NCBI RefSeq assembly: GCF_046630445.1
Contig: NC_092333.1
Coordinates: 709,608,501 to 709,672,500 of the forward strand
Direction: 5' to 3'
From: Rutidosis leptorrhynchoides
Taxonomy: Eukaryota > Streptophyta > Magnoliopsida > Asterales > Asteraceae
Length of the DNA stretch: 64,000 nt
Part shown: positions 44,503 to 56,632 of the stretch, piece by piece
How the letters are laid out: each line of letters starts with the position of its first letter
Numbering within the stretch: position 1 is the stretch's first letter
Notes under the pieces: model-generated
Database searches by the model: none
The model's input: the letters and a program-made list of their open reading frames with translations, nothing else
What the model was told of the DNA's origin: nothing
Made by a program: the position numbers and the translations under genes

Positions 44503-47283
44503 AATTGCCCGAAACGTCTTTGTGACACACGAAACTTCACGAATAATATTTTCAAGTATTATTTACATTCATGATTAAGTTTTATTAATCATTTTAATTA
44601 ACTAAAGTTGTTAGTTAATTACTTGGGCTTTAATTGGGTTTATTTGTTAATTAAGTGAACTTGGGCTTTATTAGTGATATGGACTTATGACCTTGGGCTG
44701 ATAAGCCCACCCTACACTTTAAGTGGACTAACTAGTCACTCTTTCACTTGTAAGTATTAAATTGAACCTTAACTAGTTAGTTTGGAAGAATTGGAATCTA
44801 GTTGCTCTTAATTCCCATGTAAACACACCCATTAACCACCTTTATGAAGCTTTACATTCTAGTGACCACAAAACTTCTCCCTCCCTCCATTTTTTCTGCT
44901 CAAAACCGTGAGCCTAGGCTCCCATATGGAGTGGTTTTTGTTTCATTTTTCATTTACTTCATTTGCTACATTCCTCTCTCATTTTCACACACACAAACTT
45001 GCTTCATTCTCTCTCAATTTTCTCTAGTTCTTGTAAGTAAACTTGAAGTTTTTCTTCCTTTCTTTTCTCTTGTAAAACCGTAGCATATGCTACCTACATC
45101 ATCATCATACTTTGTTTGTTTTAATCTTTGTTTACTTGTGTTGATTTCTAGTAGTTGTTAGTTACTTACTTACATGTTACAAGAATTAACTTTCTAGTTA
45201 GATTCTTCATATTAATCTTGTATTTTCAAGAACATACAAGAACTAACTTTCTAGTTATGTTCTACACTTGTTATTTTTAAAAGATTAATGTTCATGTGTT
45301 GATAAACTCATACTTGTAGTTCTTGAAGTAAACTTAAAGTTTACTTTACTTAAAGATCAAACCTTGGTTGAATCTTTAAAAGTATGAACAAACCATGAAC
45401 AAATTACTTGTTTACTTAGTTTACTTCTTCATTCTTGCACTTTAATTTCATGTAATTAGTTTAAATGGTCAAGTACTACAAGTTAGTCTTGATCTCATTA
45501 ATCTTGAACTAAAAGTTAACTTGAAAGTTCAAGAACATATAAATAAGTTTTCTTTAAATATAACTTTGTATACTTATGCTTGATCTAGACTTTTGAGTCT
45601 TGGATCTTCAAGATCTAACTAAGAACAATGTTCTACATCTTAAGATCTTGATTAGGTAGTTTACTTTCAAGTTTGTAACTTATTATTTGTCTTAAAGTTC
45701 ATGTATGTGTTAGATCTAAGACTTTGATGTAACTTTGGTTCATCAAAACACTTACAACTCTTAAGTGAAGTTGTGCTACATGTCTTAGACTTGCACAAGG
45801 GTTATGATGGTTAAATCTTCGTCAAGATGATGCAAACACATCAATGAGTTGTACACTTGAAGCTATAGGCATCAAGGATGAGAACCATGATGAACATCAA
45901 ACACCAAACCCACCGGAACCCATTATTTTTCTGCTTACTGTTCTCTGCCTACTGTTCTTCTGTTTCTGTAACAGACCAGTAGACCTGGGCTGTTGTGATT
46001 ATGATTTTCGAATAGATCTTTTCGAGTATATAACTTTTCATATAGGACTCGTCTTAATCCGAGTTACGGTTTAGGATTTATGGCCCTCCGATCGTCACTA
46101 TGTCCTTTAACGTTGTGCAGAAATTTCTGACCTACTCGCACTTAGACCGTCGCCACGGTCAAACGAAGACGAGTTTGCTTCTGTAAATTTTACCACACTT
46201 AAAGGACTCATATACGGAGCCATGGCCACTGGTCTCACCTTGTTTAAGCAAGGGTAGAGGCCATGGTGACTGATCGAAGTCAGCTTTTGTTTTAAACTAC
46301 TTTCATGAACGAAACCTACTTTACACCTTTTGTTAAATGATGAATGATGATGACCCTTAAGACCTTATTTACATACTTTTAAACCTATTAAGATGATTTA
46401 CTGACTTAGTACTATTTGCCTTAGGTTGAGGACCTTCGGACCGATTACTTGCACACCTTTTCTGAACCGACTTTACGACTACATTATCATTGTGAGTTAT
46501 AGCATTCCCTTTTTACTTTAACTATTTTGGGAACTGAGAATACATGCGCATTTTACATTTTACATACTAGGCACGAGTACTTAAACTTATATATGTGTGG
46601 GTTATACAACGGCATAAACATTCCCTTTAGCTCGGTAACGTTTAGTCATTGGTTTTTGAACCGGTGAACGCGAATCTTAGATATGGATCCATAGGGTTTG
46701 ACATCCCCACTCGGGCTAGTAGCGCTAGCATTTAACGAGTGTTTAATACTTTGTAAACATACACACTTACCAAGTGTACTTTCAGGGGGTATAAACGTTA
46801 AGTTAGTTACCAAGTGCCCACGGTTAACATATACTTTATCATACTGTTTTGAAACGCTCTTTGTAGCACTGAAATCTCGTGGCCTACCTTATATACTGTT
46901 ATACATAAACTATAGCTCACCAACCTTTGTGTTGACGTTTTTAAGCATGTTTTTCTCAGGTGCTTGAGGTTAGCTTCCGCTGTGTACTAGTCGTGCTATA
47001 GACACCCGCTGCTTAGAGATGTCATCGCATGAACTACTTTACCTTGCATTCAAACTTTAGTACTTTTGAACTATGACTTGTAACGACCGTTGTGGTCACG
47101 TACACTTATTATTTGCTTCTACTTAGTGAAGCATGCTTTTGAAATGTATAACATTTGATGTCGGTTATGACATCACCTTTTTATCGTGAATGCAACTTCT
47201 TTAATTAAAGCATATAGTACTTAACCTTGTAATGATCCTGTTGTTGATGATTCGTACACGATGGTTTTGTACGGGGCATCACA
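44503..47283 (+). repeat. 5' LTR of the older Tekay element, right piece
   Basis: It continues the sequence broken off at 31396 (..TTGCCCG occurs on both sides of the insertion) and ends GGCATCACA in front of the primer site. It holds TGAGAATACATGC at 46535-46547 and GGATCCATAGGG at 46685-46696. Short open frames here have no protein features. Confidence 0.75.
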
Positions 47284-47285
47284 TT

Positions 47286-47302
47286 TGGTATCAGAGCATT
47301 GG
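47286..47302 (+). other. Primer-binding site, initiator tRNA-Met type
   Basis: TGGTATCAGAGCATTGG lies two bases behind the LTR end. It is the standard initiator-tRNA-Met core for Tekay-type elements. Confidence 0.85.
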
Positions 47303-47621
47303 TTGTAGGGAATTAGGTTGCATTAGTGAGTCTAAGACCGACCCGAGTAGGATTCACTAATAGGACTAATCTACAACTTGCTAGTTTACGTGTTTCTACT
47401 GAACTTACTGCATGCTGCTGCTTACTTTTACTGTTATATGCCTTATGCTACTACATGATTTCACTACTGCATATTATTACTTGCTTTCGATTTCATGCTA
47501 CTTCTGTACGATTCGTTATTATTTCCATGCTACTTATTGTTATACATGATTTAAACTGTTGGCCTAATACGTGCTTGCTTTATGACTTACTGACATGGAA
47601 AATTTATTTTTCCTTGTTCAG

Positions 47622-48527
47622 ATGTCGGATGTACCACCTGCTAGCGTTTTGGGCAGTTTAGACTCTTCAGCTACTCCACCTACCACCGTTGCCGATCCAC
47701 CGATTCCGACACGCACGAGTGACCCCGGCGCTTCATCTTCCAGGACTAGCAGCCAGCCGCCTGCACCAGTGACTACTTCTGATGGACACATGGGCCCTAC
47801 GGAGATTCTAGCTCCGTCTGCTCCCGGACCCTCGGGGTCACAGCCCCGCATCGGTGGGATTGAGATTCCCGCGGAGTTCGGGGAAGGACCATTTCGTAAC
47901 CATATGCGCACGCCTTGCCGACGCACTCCCGACGGACGTTTAGTGCTTATTCCGCCAGGCAGACACAGACAGATGTTGGCCGCCTTCGGACTGCCAGTTG
48001 AGCCACCCGTGTCGCCACCACATGATTCAGACGACGGGTCTTCCACTGATGCTCCATCAGATGACACCTCTTCGAATGACTCCAGTGACGACGAGGACCC
48101 TGCTGATATACCTATACAGGCACCCTCCACCCCGCCGAAGAAGCGGTACCGTCCTGATGGCACCGTCATTCCAGGGGAGAATGGAGGTCGTGCTTTCACT
48201 GACGCTTTTGGTCGGCGTCGGAGGGTTACTGCCCGTAAGCGGCTTGTACCGTACCCTGCCGACCCACTCATACGTAAGGCACCTCGTTACGTGCTGACTA
48301 TTTCTGGAGCCGGGACATCTGAACCTCGTTTCGTGAGGGCTGCACCACCTGCACCACCGACACCATCTGCACCACCGGAACCACCTGCACCGCCGGCACC
48401 GCCTGTCCCACCAGCTCCCACTGTCGAGGAATTGACAAGGGAGGTGGGAATCCTCCGAGCTCGGGTTACTGAGCTCGAGGAGCAGTTGGCTCAGGTTTTA
48501 GACATCCTACACCCACCTTCACCGTAG
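47622..48527 (+). CDS. Proline-rich extra ORF with C-terminal coiled coil in the older Tekay element
   Basis: The best start is the ATG at 47622, directly behind an acceptor-like TTCCTTGTTCAG; an in-frame ATG lies at 47595. The 301 residues are rich in Pro, Ser, Thr and Asp. A PPAPP-type repeat region (residues about 235-265) precedes a heptad-like coiled coil (LTREVGILRARVTELEEQ). The G+C content is clearly above its surroundings. Its position between primer site and gag equals that of the acidic ORF in the young element, but the sequences are unrelated as far as I can see. Function unknown. Confidence 0.6.
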   Translation: MSDVPPASVLGSLDSSATPPTTVADPPIPTRTSDPGASSSRTSSQPPAPVTTSDGHMGPTEILAPSAPGPSGSQPRIGGIEIPAEFGEGPFRNHMRTPCRRTPDGRLVLIPPGRHRQMLAAFGLPVEPPVSPPHDSDDGSSTDAPSDDTSSNDSSDDEDPADIPIQAPSTPPKKRYRPDGTVIPGENGGRAFTDAFGRRRRVTARKRLVPYPADPLIRKAPRYVLTISGAGTSEPRFVRAAPPAPPTPSAPPEPPAPPAPPVPPAPTVEELTREVGILRARVTELEEQLAQVLDILHPPSP

Positions 48528-48822
48528 GACTTTTGTATTTAGATTTCGTTATGTAATCTAGTTGTAGTTTATTGTATTACTCATGTATTGTACGGACTTA
48601 TTCAGATGTATGGAACTTATTATTATTAATGGAACTTTGAGTTATTTAATTCTTGCACGATGTTCTATTTACATTACTGTACAATGATTCTGTGGTATTT
48701 GTACCTAGATGCGTTATTTAATAACATGTGATGTTTTGATTCCATGTTGGTTACTATATACTATATTATTACATATTGAATGTTGGATTTTGACTTAAGT
48801 CAAAATGTTTGTTTAGAATACC

Positions 48823-49773
48823 ATGGCCAACGGAAGATCCACCCCTACCGCAGCCCAGATTGAGGACATGATCAACGAACGGGTCGCTGCAGCCCTAGCA
48901 GAAAGAAATCTCCAAGCTCCACCGCCACCACCACCGGTTATCCCACCCGTTCGAAATGGGTGTACTTACAAGGAATTCCAGAGCTGCAAACCACATAACT
49001 TCAGTGGAACCGAGGGACCGGTTGGTCTCACCAGATGGTTCGAGAAACTTGAATCAGTATTCCGAGTTAGCAACTGTTCGGAGGACAACAAGACCAAGTT
49101 TGCATCTTGCACGCTATCTGATGGTGCGCTAACGTGGTGGAACACGTTAGCTCAAGCGAAAGGTATCGATGAGGCGTATGCTACGCCATCGGAGGAATTC
49201 AAAGCTGCTATGATTGATGAGTATTGTCCGAGAACCGAAATCCAGAAGATGGAAATCGAATTTATGCAGTTAAAGGCCGTTGGGAACGGCCTTGATGGTT
49301 ACAACAGGAGTTTTCTTGAGTTAGCTCTTATGTGTCCGACAATGGTCACCCCGGAATTCAAGCGTATGGAGAGATACTTCTGGGGACTCCCTAAGTCCAT
49401 CAAAGGAAACGTCACATCGTCCAAACCACCGAATGTTCCCGAAGCAATGCGCATGGCGCATACCCTCATGAATCAGATTCTCATTGATGAGCCAGAGAAG
49501 GCTAAGTTTGAAGCTGGTGGTAGCGAAAGTGGGATAACAACAACAACAACAACAACAACAACATGGGGAGAACCTATGACCAGACCCCCGCCAAGAGGCA
49601 AAACAACAACGGTGGAAACCCCAACAACAACAACAACTCCAACCCCAACTACAAAGGAACCTTACCACAATGCAAGAGGTGTTACAAACACCACACTGGG
49701 TATTGCAATGTTGTTTGTGAGAAATGCCAACGGGCTGGGCATATCGGGAAAGACTGCAAGGTCACCATTTTGA
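48823..49773 (+). pseudogene. gag: Gag of the older Tekay element (fossil)
   Basis: It starts at an ATG with a Pro-rich N-terminus. It has the gag blocks TYKEFQSCKPHNFSGTEG, LTRWFEKLESVF and LSDGALTWWNT in the same order as the young element ([24 protein letters not shown]). A CAA-repeat track lies near 49535-49560. The element is broken and this region is not continuous with pol. Confidence 0.8.
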
Positions 49774-51010
49774 ATGGGAAGCCAAACACCAATGGACCGA
49801 AGAAGTGTTATGAATGCGGGCAGACGGGCCATTTCAGAAATGCGTGCCCAAACAAGCGAAAAGACGGAGGACCACCCCGTGGTAGAGCTTTTAATGTTAA
49901 TGCAAGGGATGCACGCGATAACCCAAACTTTGTGACAGGTATATTCAAAATCAACAATCTTTTAGCTTCTGTCTTGTTTGATACTGGTGCGGATAGAAGT
50001 TATGTATGTAGACATTTTTGCGATAAGATTAATTGGTCATTAGTCCCGTTAAAAGAGAGTATGCTTGTCGAGGTCGCCAATGAAAAACTTGAAAAGGTTG
50101 ACCACATTAGTTGTGGAGCTATTATCAACATAGCTGGTGCAGATTTCGAAATTGATTTGATACCTATCAAACTGGGAAGTTTTGACGTGATCGTCGGTAT
50201 GGATTGGTTAAGCAAGATAAGGGCCGATATTATCTGCAGAGATAAAGCACTTCGCATACCACAAGGAGATGGCGAACCACTGGTTATCTATGGAGAAAGA
50301 TGTACCTCGAAGCTGAACCTCATTAGTTGCGTGAAAGCTCAAAAGATCATGAAGAAGGGACGTTTTGCTGTCCTGTCACATGTGAAAGCGGTAGAAACTG
50401 AGGTGAAGAGCGTGAACGACGTTCGAATTGTGAACGAATTTTTTGATGTCTTTCCAGAGGAATTGCCTGGATTGCCGCCGCAGAGAGCTGTAGAGTTTCA
50501 GATTGATTTAGTGCCAGGAGCTGCACCTGTAGCTCACGCACCTTATAGACTCGCACCTTCCGAGATGCAAGAATTACAGAGTCAACTACAAGAGCTATTA
50601 GATCGAGGGTTTATCCAACCAAGCTTCTCGCCTTGGGGCGCACCTGTGTTGTTTGTGAAGAAGAAAGATGGATCCTTTCGTATGTGTATTGACTACCGTG
50701 AACTCAACAAATTGACTATCAAGAATCGGTATCCTCTTCCACGAATTGACGATCTTTTTGATCAACTACAAGGATCGAGTGTCTACTCAAAGATCGATTT
50801 GTGATCCGGTTATCACCAATTGAGGGTGAAGGAAAGTGACGTGATGAAAACTGCGTTCAGAACTCGTTATGGTCATTATGAGTTTCTCGTGATGCCATTC
50901 GGATTGACCAATGCACCTGCCGTGTTCATGGACCTCATGAATCGTGTCTGCAAGCCGTATTTGGACAAGTTTGTCATCGTCTTCATAGATGATATCCTCA
51001 TCTACTCTAA
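49563..51010 (+). pseudogene. pol: Zn-knuckle, protease and partial RT of the older Tekay element (fossil)
   Basis: Knuckles [14 protein letters not shown] and [14 protein letters not shown] are followed by the protease ([11 protein letters not shown]) and RT blocks [19 protein letters not shown] and [20 protein letters not shown], up to [10 protein letters not shown]. Similarity to the young element ends at about 51010, just behind the catalytic FIDD block. Confidence 0.85.
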
Positions 51011-51850
51011 ATGTATTATTAAGAATTCTATATACCAACGATGGCTTGAGTGATATGAGGGTATGATCCAACTTGGTGGACTGCCAACTGATATGCGATT
51101 CTCACTTTAAACATGGAGTTTCCAACTTTTAACGGTACTGACAGTATCAATGCGATTTGGGAAGGTCATTAGGGGTGTTTCTCAACCTTTGATGGTACTG
51201 TCAACATTGTCGCGAATTGGGTTTTCTCCTAATGCGTGTGTGTGTGACAAATGAGAGCATGCGATGTCGATATTGCCGTTCAAAGAAATAATAATTTTAT
51301 ATACGAATAATTTAATTGTAATTCAAAGATATTTAGAAGGTTAATTAAAATGTATCTTCTTTTAGGGCATGGACAAATATCATAAATATTTATCGTTAGA
51401 TTTTAATAAATTAGTTATCATATGTCGTTTTTGATAATACATCATTTTAATTAATGGTTGTTTAGTATTTTATCATTTTATGAAGCATTTATTCTATTCA
51501 ATATTTTTACTTGACAAAAAACTACGGTTACGGTTATTTTTATGTAATCATCACTAATTAATCATTAATTAATTAACAAATAATAAAACAAACATAAGGA
51601 AATAAAAAGATACCCAGATATTTCTTAAATTCTTAATTTCAACATACAAAAGTCAAATTACAAGTGTCAGTTATTCATAATTATTCCATAAAATATAGCC
51701 GTTATCACGATCCAACGTCACCCAGCTTTACAAGTTTCAAAACCCCCCTATTCACAATAAACCCACCGTCTTCCCCCAAATCTCACATCTTATCACACAC
51801 AATTGCTACTTACAAACTACTCATTAAACTCTTCAACTACTATTCAACTT
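51011..51850. other. Intergenic between the truncated element and the OSCA1-like gene
   Basis: Near 51119-51230 two imperfect units (TTTCCAACTTTTAACGGTACTG / TTTCTCAACCTTTGATGGTACTG, shown as their common parts) lie in tandem. The rest is AT-rich. From about 51700 the sequence becomes pyrimidine-rich, as expected for the promoter and leader of the next gene. Confidence 0.4.
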
Positions 51851-52042
51851 TGTTCTAGAACAATTCGTATTCTTTGAATCGGGTCATCTACTTCGATTAG
51901 GGTTTTGATTAGCATTTCAAGTTATCTAGGGATTTTTATCCATATTGCATGCTTATTGAACTACAAATTTGGAAATCTAGGGCTTTTTTTGTTAATTGAG
52001 TACTGATTGAAGCATAAGTTTTGCAGATATTCCAACACGATC

Positions 52043-52141
52043 TGTAAGCATCTTTGATTTCCCCCAAATTTGCACACACACACACAGAGATATTGTATAT
52101 TTGATGTATTATATTCTGAATGAACAATAATTATATTGCAG
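52043..52141 (+). other. Probable 5' UTR intron of the OSCA1-like gene
   Basis: CGATCT|GTAAGC at 52043 and TATATTGCAG ending at 52141 fit donor and acceptor. This leaves a second leader exon of 37 bp before the start codon. Confidence 0.5.
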
Positions 52142-52178
52142 GTCAGTAGGCAATTGATTTATTTGTTGGAGTAAAAAT

Positions 52179-55100
52179 ATGGCTACAAGTTCTGAAATAG
52201 GGCTTGCAGCAGCGATAAACATACTTACTGCATTTGCTTTTTTTGTTGCATTTGCTATACTCCGGATTCAACCTTTGAATGACAGAGTTTATTTTCCGAA
52301 ATGGTATTTGAAAGGGTTAAGGAACAATCCACTTCAATCAGGTGCATTTGTGCAAAAGTTTGTGAATTTGGACTTTAGGTCATACTTAAGGTTCTTGAAT
52401 TGGATGCCTGCTGCACTTCGAATGCCAGAGCCTGAACTTATTGATCATGCTGGATTGGATTCTGTTGTTTACTTGAGAATTTACTTGACAGGGTTTGTAA
52501 TGTTCAACTATATATTTTAAATCAAATTTATTGTCGTTTGGCCTTACATATGATGTTTAAGTTTTCTTGATGAGTTATTGATTCGACTTATTTTATCTTG
52601 TGAAACAGACTCAAGATATTTGTTCCGATTGCGTGCCTTGCTTTCGCAGTCATGGTGCCAGTCAACTGGACTAACAAGACTTTGGAGCAGTCACAACTAA
52701 CATACAGTGACATAGACAAGCTTTCAATATCCAACATTCCCACTGGATCAAACAGGTATTTATTAAACATTTCGTTTGTTTTTTAATTCAGATATATGTT
52801 GAACTTTTTCCTGCAGGTTTGATTTGTTTGTAAAGTTATGAGTCTCAACTTTAGATATTGCTTACAGATTTTGGACACATATAATTATGGCTTACGCCTT
52901 TACCTTTTGGACCTGCTATATTCTGAAACGAGAGTATGCAATAACTGCCTCAATGAGATTGCATTTTATTGCATCAGAGCAACGTCGGCCTGATCAATTT
53001 ACAGTAAGATCACCTTTTTATTGTGGAGTTAATAATTTATAATGAGATATTGCTATGCTCTAAAAATTCTGGACTTGATTTTCTTTGAAACTGATAATGA
53101 TCATATATTGATGCTCACACGTACATTGCACATTGTTTAGGTGCTCGTGAGAAATGTGCCACCAGATGCTGATGAGACGGTCAATGAACTTGTGGAGCAC
53201 TTTTTTCTGGTCAACCATCCAGATAACTATTTATCTCATCAGGTTCCACTGATATATATTGATATTTTTGGTTAATGTCACAAATAAGATGGTATGTTAC
53301 TACGTTTATTATTTATCTTTTCTTATACATAGATCAATGATGCAGGTTGTTTACAACGCAAATGCACTCTCTTGTTTGGTGAATGAGAAGAAAACGAAGC
53401 AGAATTGGCTTGACTACTATCAGCTGAAATATAGTAGAAGTGACAAGTCAAAAAGACCATCAATCAAGGTATTTACGTTTTTTTAATTTTTAGGTTTATG
53501 TAACGTGTCTTAGATATAACTGTTTCTTAGTTTTTTTTCTCCTCTCAATGAAACAGACCGGTTATCTTGGCTTGTATGGGAAGCGCGTTGATGCTATTGA
53601 TTTTTATCAATCTGAGATCGAGAAGCTATCAAAAGAAGTAAGTACTGAAATGCTTGTTCACTGTGATTACAAGTGGATGCTTGTTCAAACACTTGGTTTA
53701 TTGTGCTTGTGTTTTTGTTTCTATACCTAATTCTTTCGATACAATGATTACTAGATACATAAAGAGAGGGAAAAGATTACTACAAGTTCGAAAAATGTGA
53801 TGCCAGCTGCATTTGTTTCTTTTAAAACGCGATGGGGAGCTGCTGTTTGTGCACAAACTGAACAATCCAGAAACCCAACTATTTGGTTAACCGAGTGGGC
53901 CCCAGAACCCCGTGATGTTTATTGGGATAACCTTGCAATTCCATTTGTTTCACTTACAATCAGAAGACTTATAATTGCTGTAGCCTTTTTCTTCCTTACA
54001 TTCTTCTTCATGATCCCAATAGCATTTGTACAGTCACTTGCTAATATTGATGGAATCGTGAAAGCGGCCCCTTTCTTGCAGGGAGTTATGGAAGTGTAAG
54101 TTTCTTTTCTTAACTTTTCAATAAATTCATATATTGTTGATCTCTTGTGATTCCAATCCTTATATAGATGTATCTAATCATATTTTCTTGCAGGAAATTT
54201 GTCAAGTCTTTTATACAAGGTGTTCTTCCAGGAATCGCTTTAAAGATCTTTCTCATAATTCTGCCTTCGATCTTGATGATGATGTCTAAGTTTGAAGGAT
54301 TTACATCCATATCAGCTTTAGAGAGAAGATCTGCGACACGATATTATATCTTCCAATTTATTAATGTCTTTCTTGGGAGCATAATTACCGGGACTGCATT
54401 TCAACAGCTAAATAACTTCATTCACCAGTCTGCTAACACGTAAGCTTTTGCTAGCCTTATAAATTTTGCCTGTATTAATGCTAAATTATGCAAATAAGTA
54501 CCTGTCTACATTATCTTTTATATTGTGCATGTTCTGTATAGTAATTCTTAATCTCTTTGATATATATACAGTATCCCAATGACAATTGGATCATCGATAC
54601 CAATGAAAGCAACCTTCTTTATTACTTATATCATGGTTGATGGATGGGCTGGAGTTGCCGGTGAGATTCTAAGGTTAAAACCACTAATTTTCTATCACTT
54701 AAAGAATTTTTTCTTGGTTAAAACCGAAAAAGATCGAGAAGACGCAATGAATCCCGGAAGTTTGTGTTTCAACACGGGTGAACCTCAAATCCAGCTTTAT
54801 TTCTTACTTGGCCTCGTTTATGCTGTTGTCACGCCGATTCTGCTTCCTTTTATAGTCATATTCTTTGGCTTGGCTTATTTGGTGTATCGTCATCAGGTAA
54901 TTGTTCAAATACTTCGTCCAAATAAATCAGTTCTAATTTAGATACTCTGTTCAGATACTGATTTTTGGTATTTTTTGGTGCAGATTATAAATGTGTATAA
55001 TCAACAGTATGAGAGTGCAGGAGCTTTCTGGCCTGATGTTCATGGCCGAATCATAACTGCATTGATTGTTTCACAGTTGCTTTTGATGGGTCTGCTTAGC

Positions 55101-55567
55101 ACAAAAGAAGCTGCAAATTCGACTCCGTTGCTTATAGTTCTCCCTGTCCTGACTATATGGTTTCATAGATTTTGTAAAGGACGGTTCGAACCAGCTTTTA
55201 TTCGGTACCCTTTACAGGTTAGTCAGCTTCTCATTTGCAAACATGTTGGTCAAGTTGTTAGAGTTTGTGAATTTTTATTTTTATTTTTTATTTGCAGGAG
55301 GCTATGATGAAGGATACTCTAGAGCGTGCAAGGGAGCCACATTTAAATGTGAAACAGTATTTACAAAATGCATACGTTCACCCCGTTTTTAGTAGTGAAG
55401 ATAAATGGGATGGGAGTGATGATGGAGTTAGTGACGAAGAGTGTCCGAAAGAACCTGCTCTGGTGCCCACAAAGCGTCCTTCGCGAACAAACACACCGTC
55501 ACAAAGTCAACGCAGTGAGTCAAAGCGTTCTTTATTGGGTGTCACTGATGAAAGATCTTGTCCATAA
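52179..55567 (+). CDS. OSCA1: OSCA1/CSC1-like hyperosmolality/mechano-gated cation channel
   Basis: Eleven coding exons: 52179-52492, 52609-52755, 52868-53003, 53141-53242, 53346-53468, 53557-53637, 53755-54095, 54194-54439, 54572-54896, 54984-55217 and 55298-55567. All junctions are GT-AG and in phase. The 772 residues equal the length of Arabidopsis OSCA1 proteins (about 771). The N-terminus (IGLAAAINILTAFAF, ILRIQP.NDRVYFPKWYLKG) is the RSN1_TM part. The cytosolic PHM7 domain follows (VLVRNVPPDADETV..), then the DUF221/RSN1_7TM pore region (WDNLAIPFVSL onwards). OSCA1 channels are plasma-membrane dimers conducting Ca2+ and other cations on osmotic or mechanical stress. The hydrophilic C-terminus is Ser/Arg-rich. 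No defect is seen. Which OSCA1 paralogue it is cannot be told. Confidence 0.95.
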
Positions 55568-55950
55568 GATGCATTGTGAAGAAATGAAGCCTAGTGTATG
55601 TAGTTTAGTCATCTTTGTTGATCAAAAGATGGAGTATGTTTTGGTATTAGTTAGTTAGACCATCTTGTTCTTGATGGAAACAGCATATTGTGCTAGTGTC
55701 TTTCATAATGAAGAAATATACTCATGTCATGTATAAGAGTTATAACTAGTAATTTTGGAGTATTTGCAACACAAATTTATTAACTTTGCGCTGTCTTATT
55801 TTGTCCATTCATAACGCCTTGATCTAAAAATTGAATGTAACAAGATTATATTAAAAAAACATGTTAAGAGTTAAAAATGAAAAATTTGATATTAAAAAGG
55901 GGTAAAATATAATTGATGGAATAGTACTCTATCTTTTAGTATAAGGAGTT
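55568..55950. other. 3' UTR of the OSCA1-like gene and intergenic sequence
   Basis: The first 180-250 bp are probably 3' UTR (T-rich, AATGAAGAAATATA near 55708). Nothing else is recognised. Confidence 0.4.
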
Positions 55951-56031
55951 TTTTTTTTTTTTTTTTTCCCCGGAAATCGAAAACTTTATTATCATTCTTT
56001 ATCTCGGAAAGAGTAAAGAAAAACAAAGATA

Positions 56032-56321
56032 CTCCATCCGTTTCGAAAAAAATGACTCCTAACAAAAAATGTTGGATTTAAAATATATGTTGTTAAAATG
56101 TCTATTTTGTCATTCATTTAATATTTATCCGAATTAATTAGTTTCCTTAACAAAGTAATAAGCGAGAGAAGAAATCATGAGTAAATGTATTGATGACTTC
56201 AGTATATAAAAAGGGTGTAATTGAAATGTTAGTGACATTATAGTGTTATTTTGAGTAAGTGATATTTATTGTGGGACATATATAAATAGTAATGTGGACC
56301 TTTTTTTTGGATTGTAGGGAG
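56032..56321. mobile_element. Stowaway-type MITE
   Basis: It starts CTCCATCCGTTTCG and ends ..GATTGTAGGGAG, inverted relatives of the CTCCCTCCGT ends of plant Stowaway elements. TA flanks both sides (56030-56031 and 56322-56323), the mariner-type target duplication. 290 bp, no ORF. Confidence 0.8.
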
Positions 56322-56333
56322 TACAAAAGAAAC

Positions 56334-56632
56334 TTTGTGTTGTAACTTATGTGCCAGTGGTATGTCTCTCTTAGCGAGCGGTCAGGATTTCGACTCCCGT
56401 AGAGTGCAGCATTGCACACAAGGTTACTCCTTAACCCTTGAATTCCACCTAAGGGTGTCTTCCGCACATCGCGTTGCGGGAGCAATGGGGGGGGGGGGGG
56501 GGGATGCCCTCGGATTGGGCCGAGTTTCCTCCTAGGCAGTAGTTAGGGGCGATTTATGCAATTGCGGGAGATGAACGCATAGGTGGTTTAGTCCCCCCTA
56601 GAGTGATGCCGAACTGTTGTTCAAAAAGAAAA
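56334..56632 (+). mobile_element. tRNA-derived SINE, full length
   Basis: The 299-bp unit has a pol III A-box-like region (CAGTGGTATGTCTC, near 56355) and a B box (GGATTTCGACTCCC, 56385-56398), a G-run of about 18 G, and a short A-rich tail. The target duplication is AAAGATACAAAAGAAAC (56025-56031 joined to 56324-56333, split by the MITE) against AAAGATACCAAAGAAAC (56633-56649), 16 of 17 identical. A deleted relative lies at 17429-17619. Confidence 0.85.

Larger units (their letters stand above)
31277..51010 (+). mobile_element. Older Tekay-type Ty3/gypsy element, broken, host of the nested insertion
   Basis: The element consists of 31277-31396 plus 44503-51010. It has the 5' LTR (about 2901 bp without the insert), the primer site at 47286, a proline-rich extra ORF, gag, protease and the first part of RT. 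It stops abruptly at about 51010 within RT. RNase H, integrase, chromodomain and the 3' LTR are missing. It inserted into the F-box-associated gene at 31276/31277 and later received the young element in its 5' LTR. It is broken in a few places besides the truncation. Confidence 0.85.

Noticed and set aside
44844-46074. Small hydrophobic frames in the right piece of the older LTR
   Set aside because: They lie inside the LTR, have no conserved motif and are not needed to explain the sequence.
47618-48271. Long antisense frame opposite the proline-rich ORF
   Set aside because: It is a mirror of the G+C-rich, repetitive sense ORF. The sense frame has the coiled coil and the start context.
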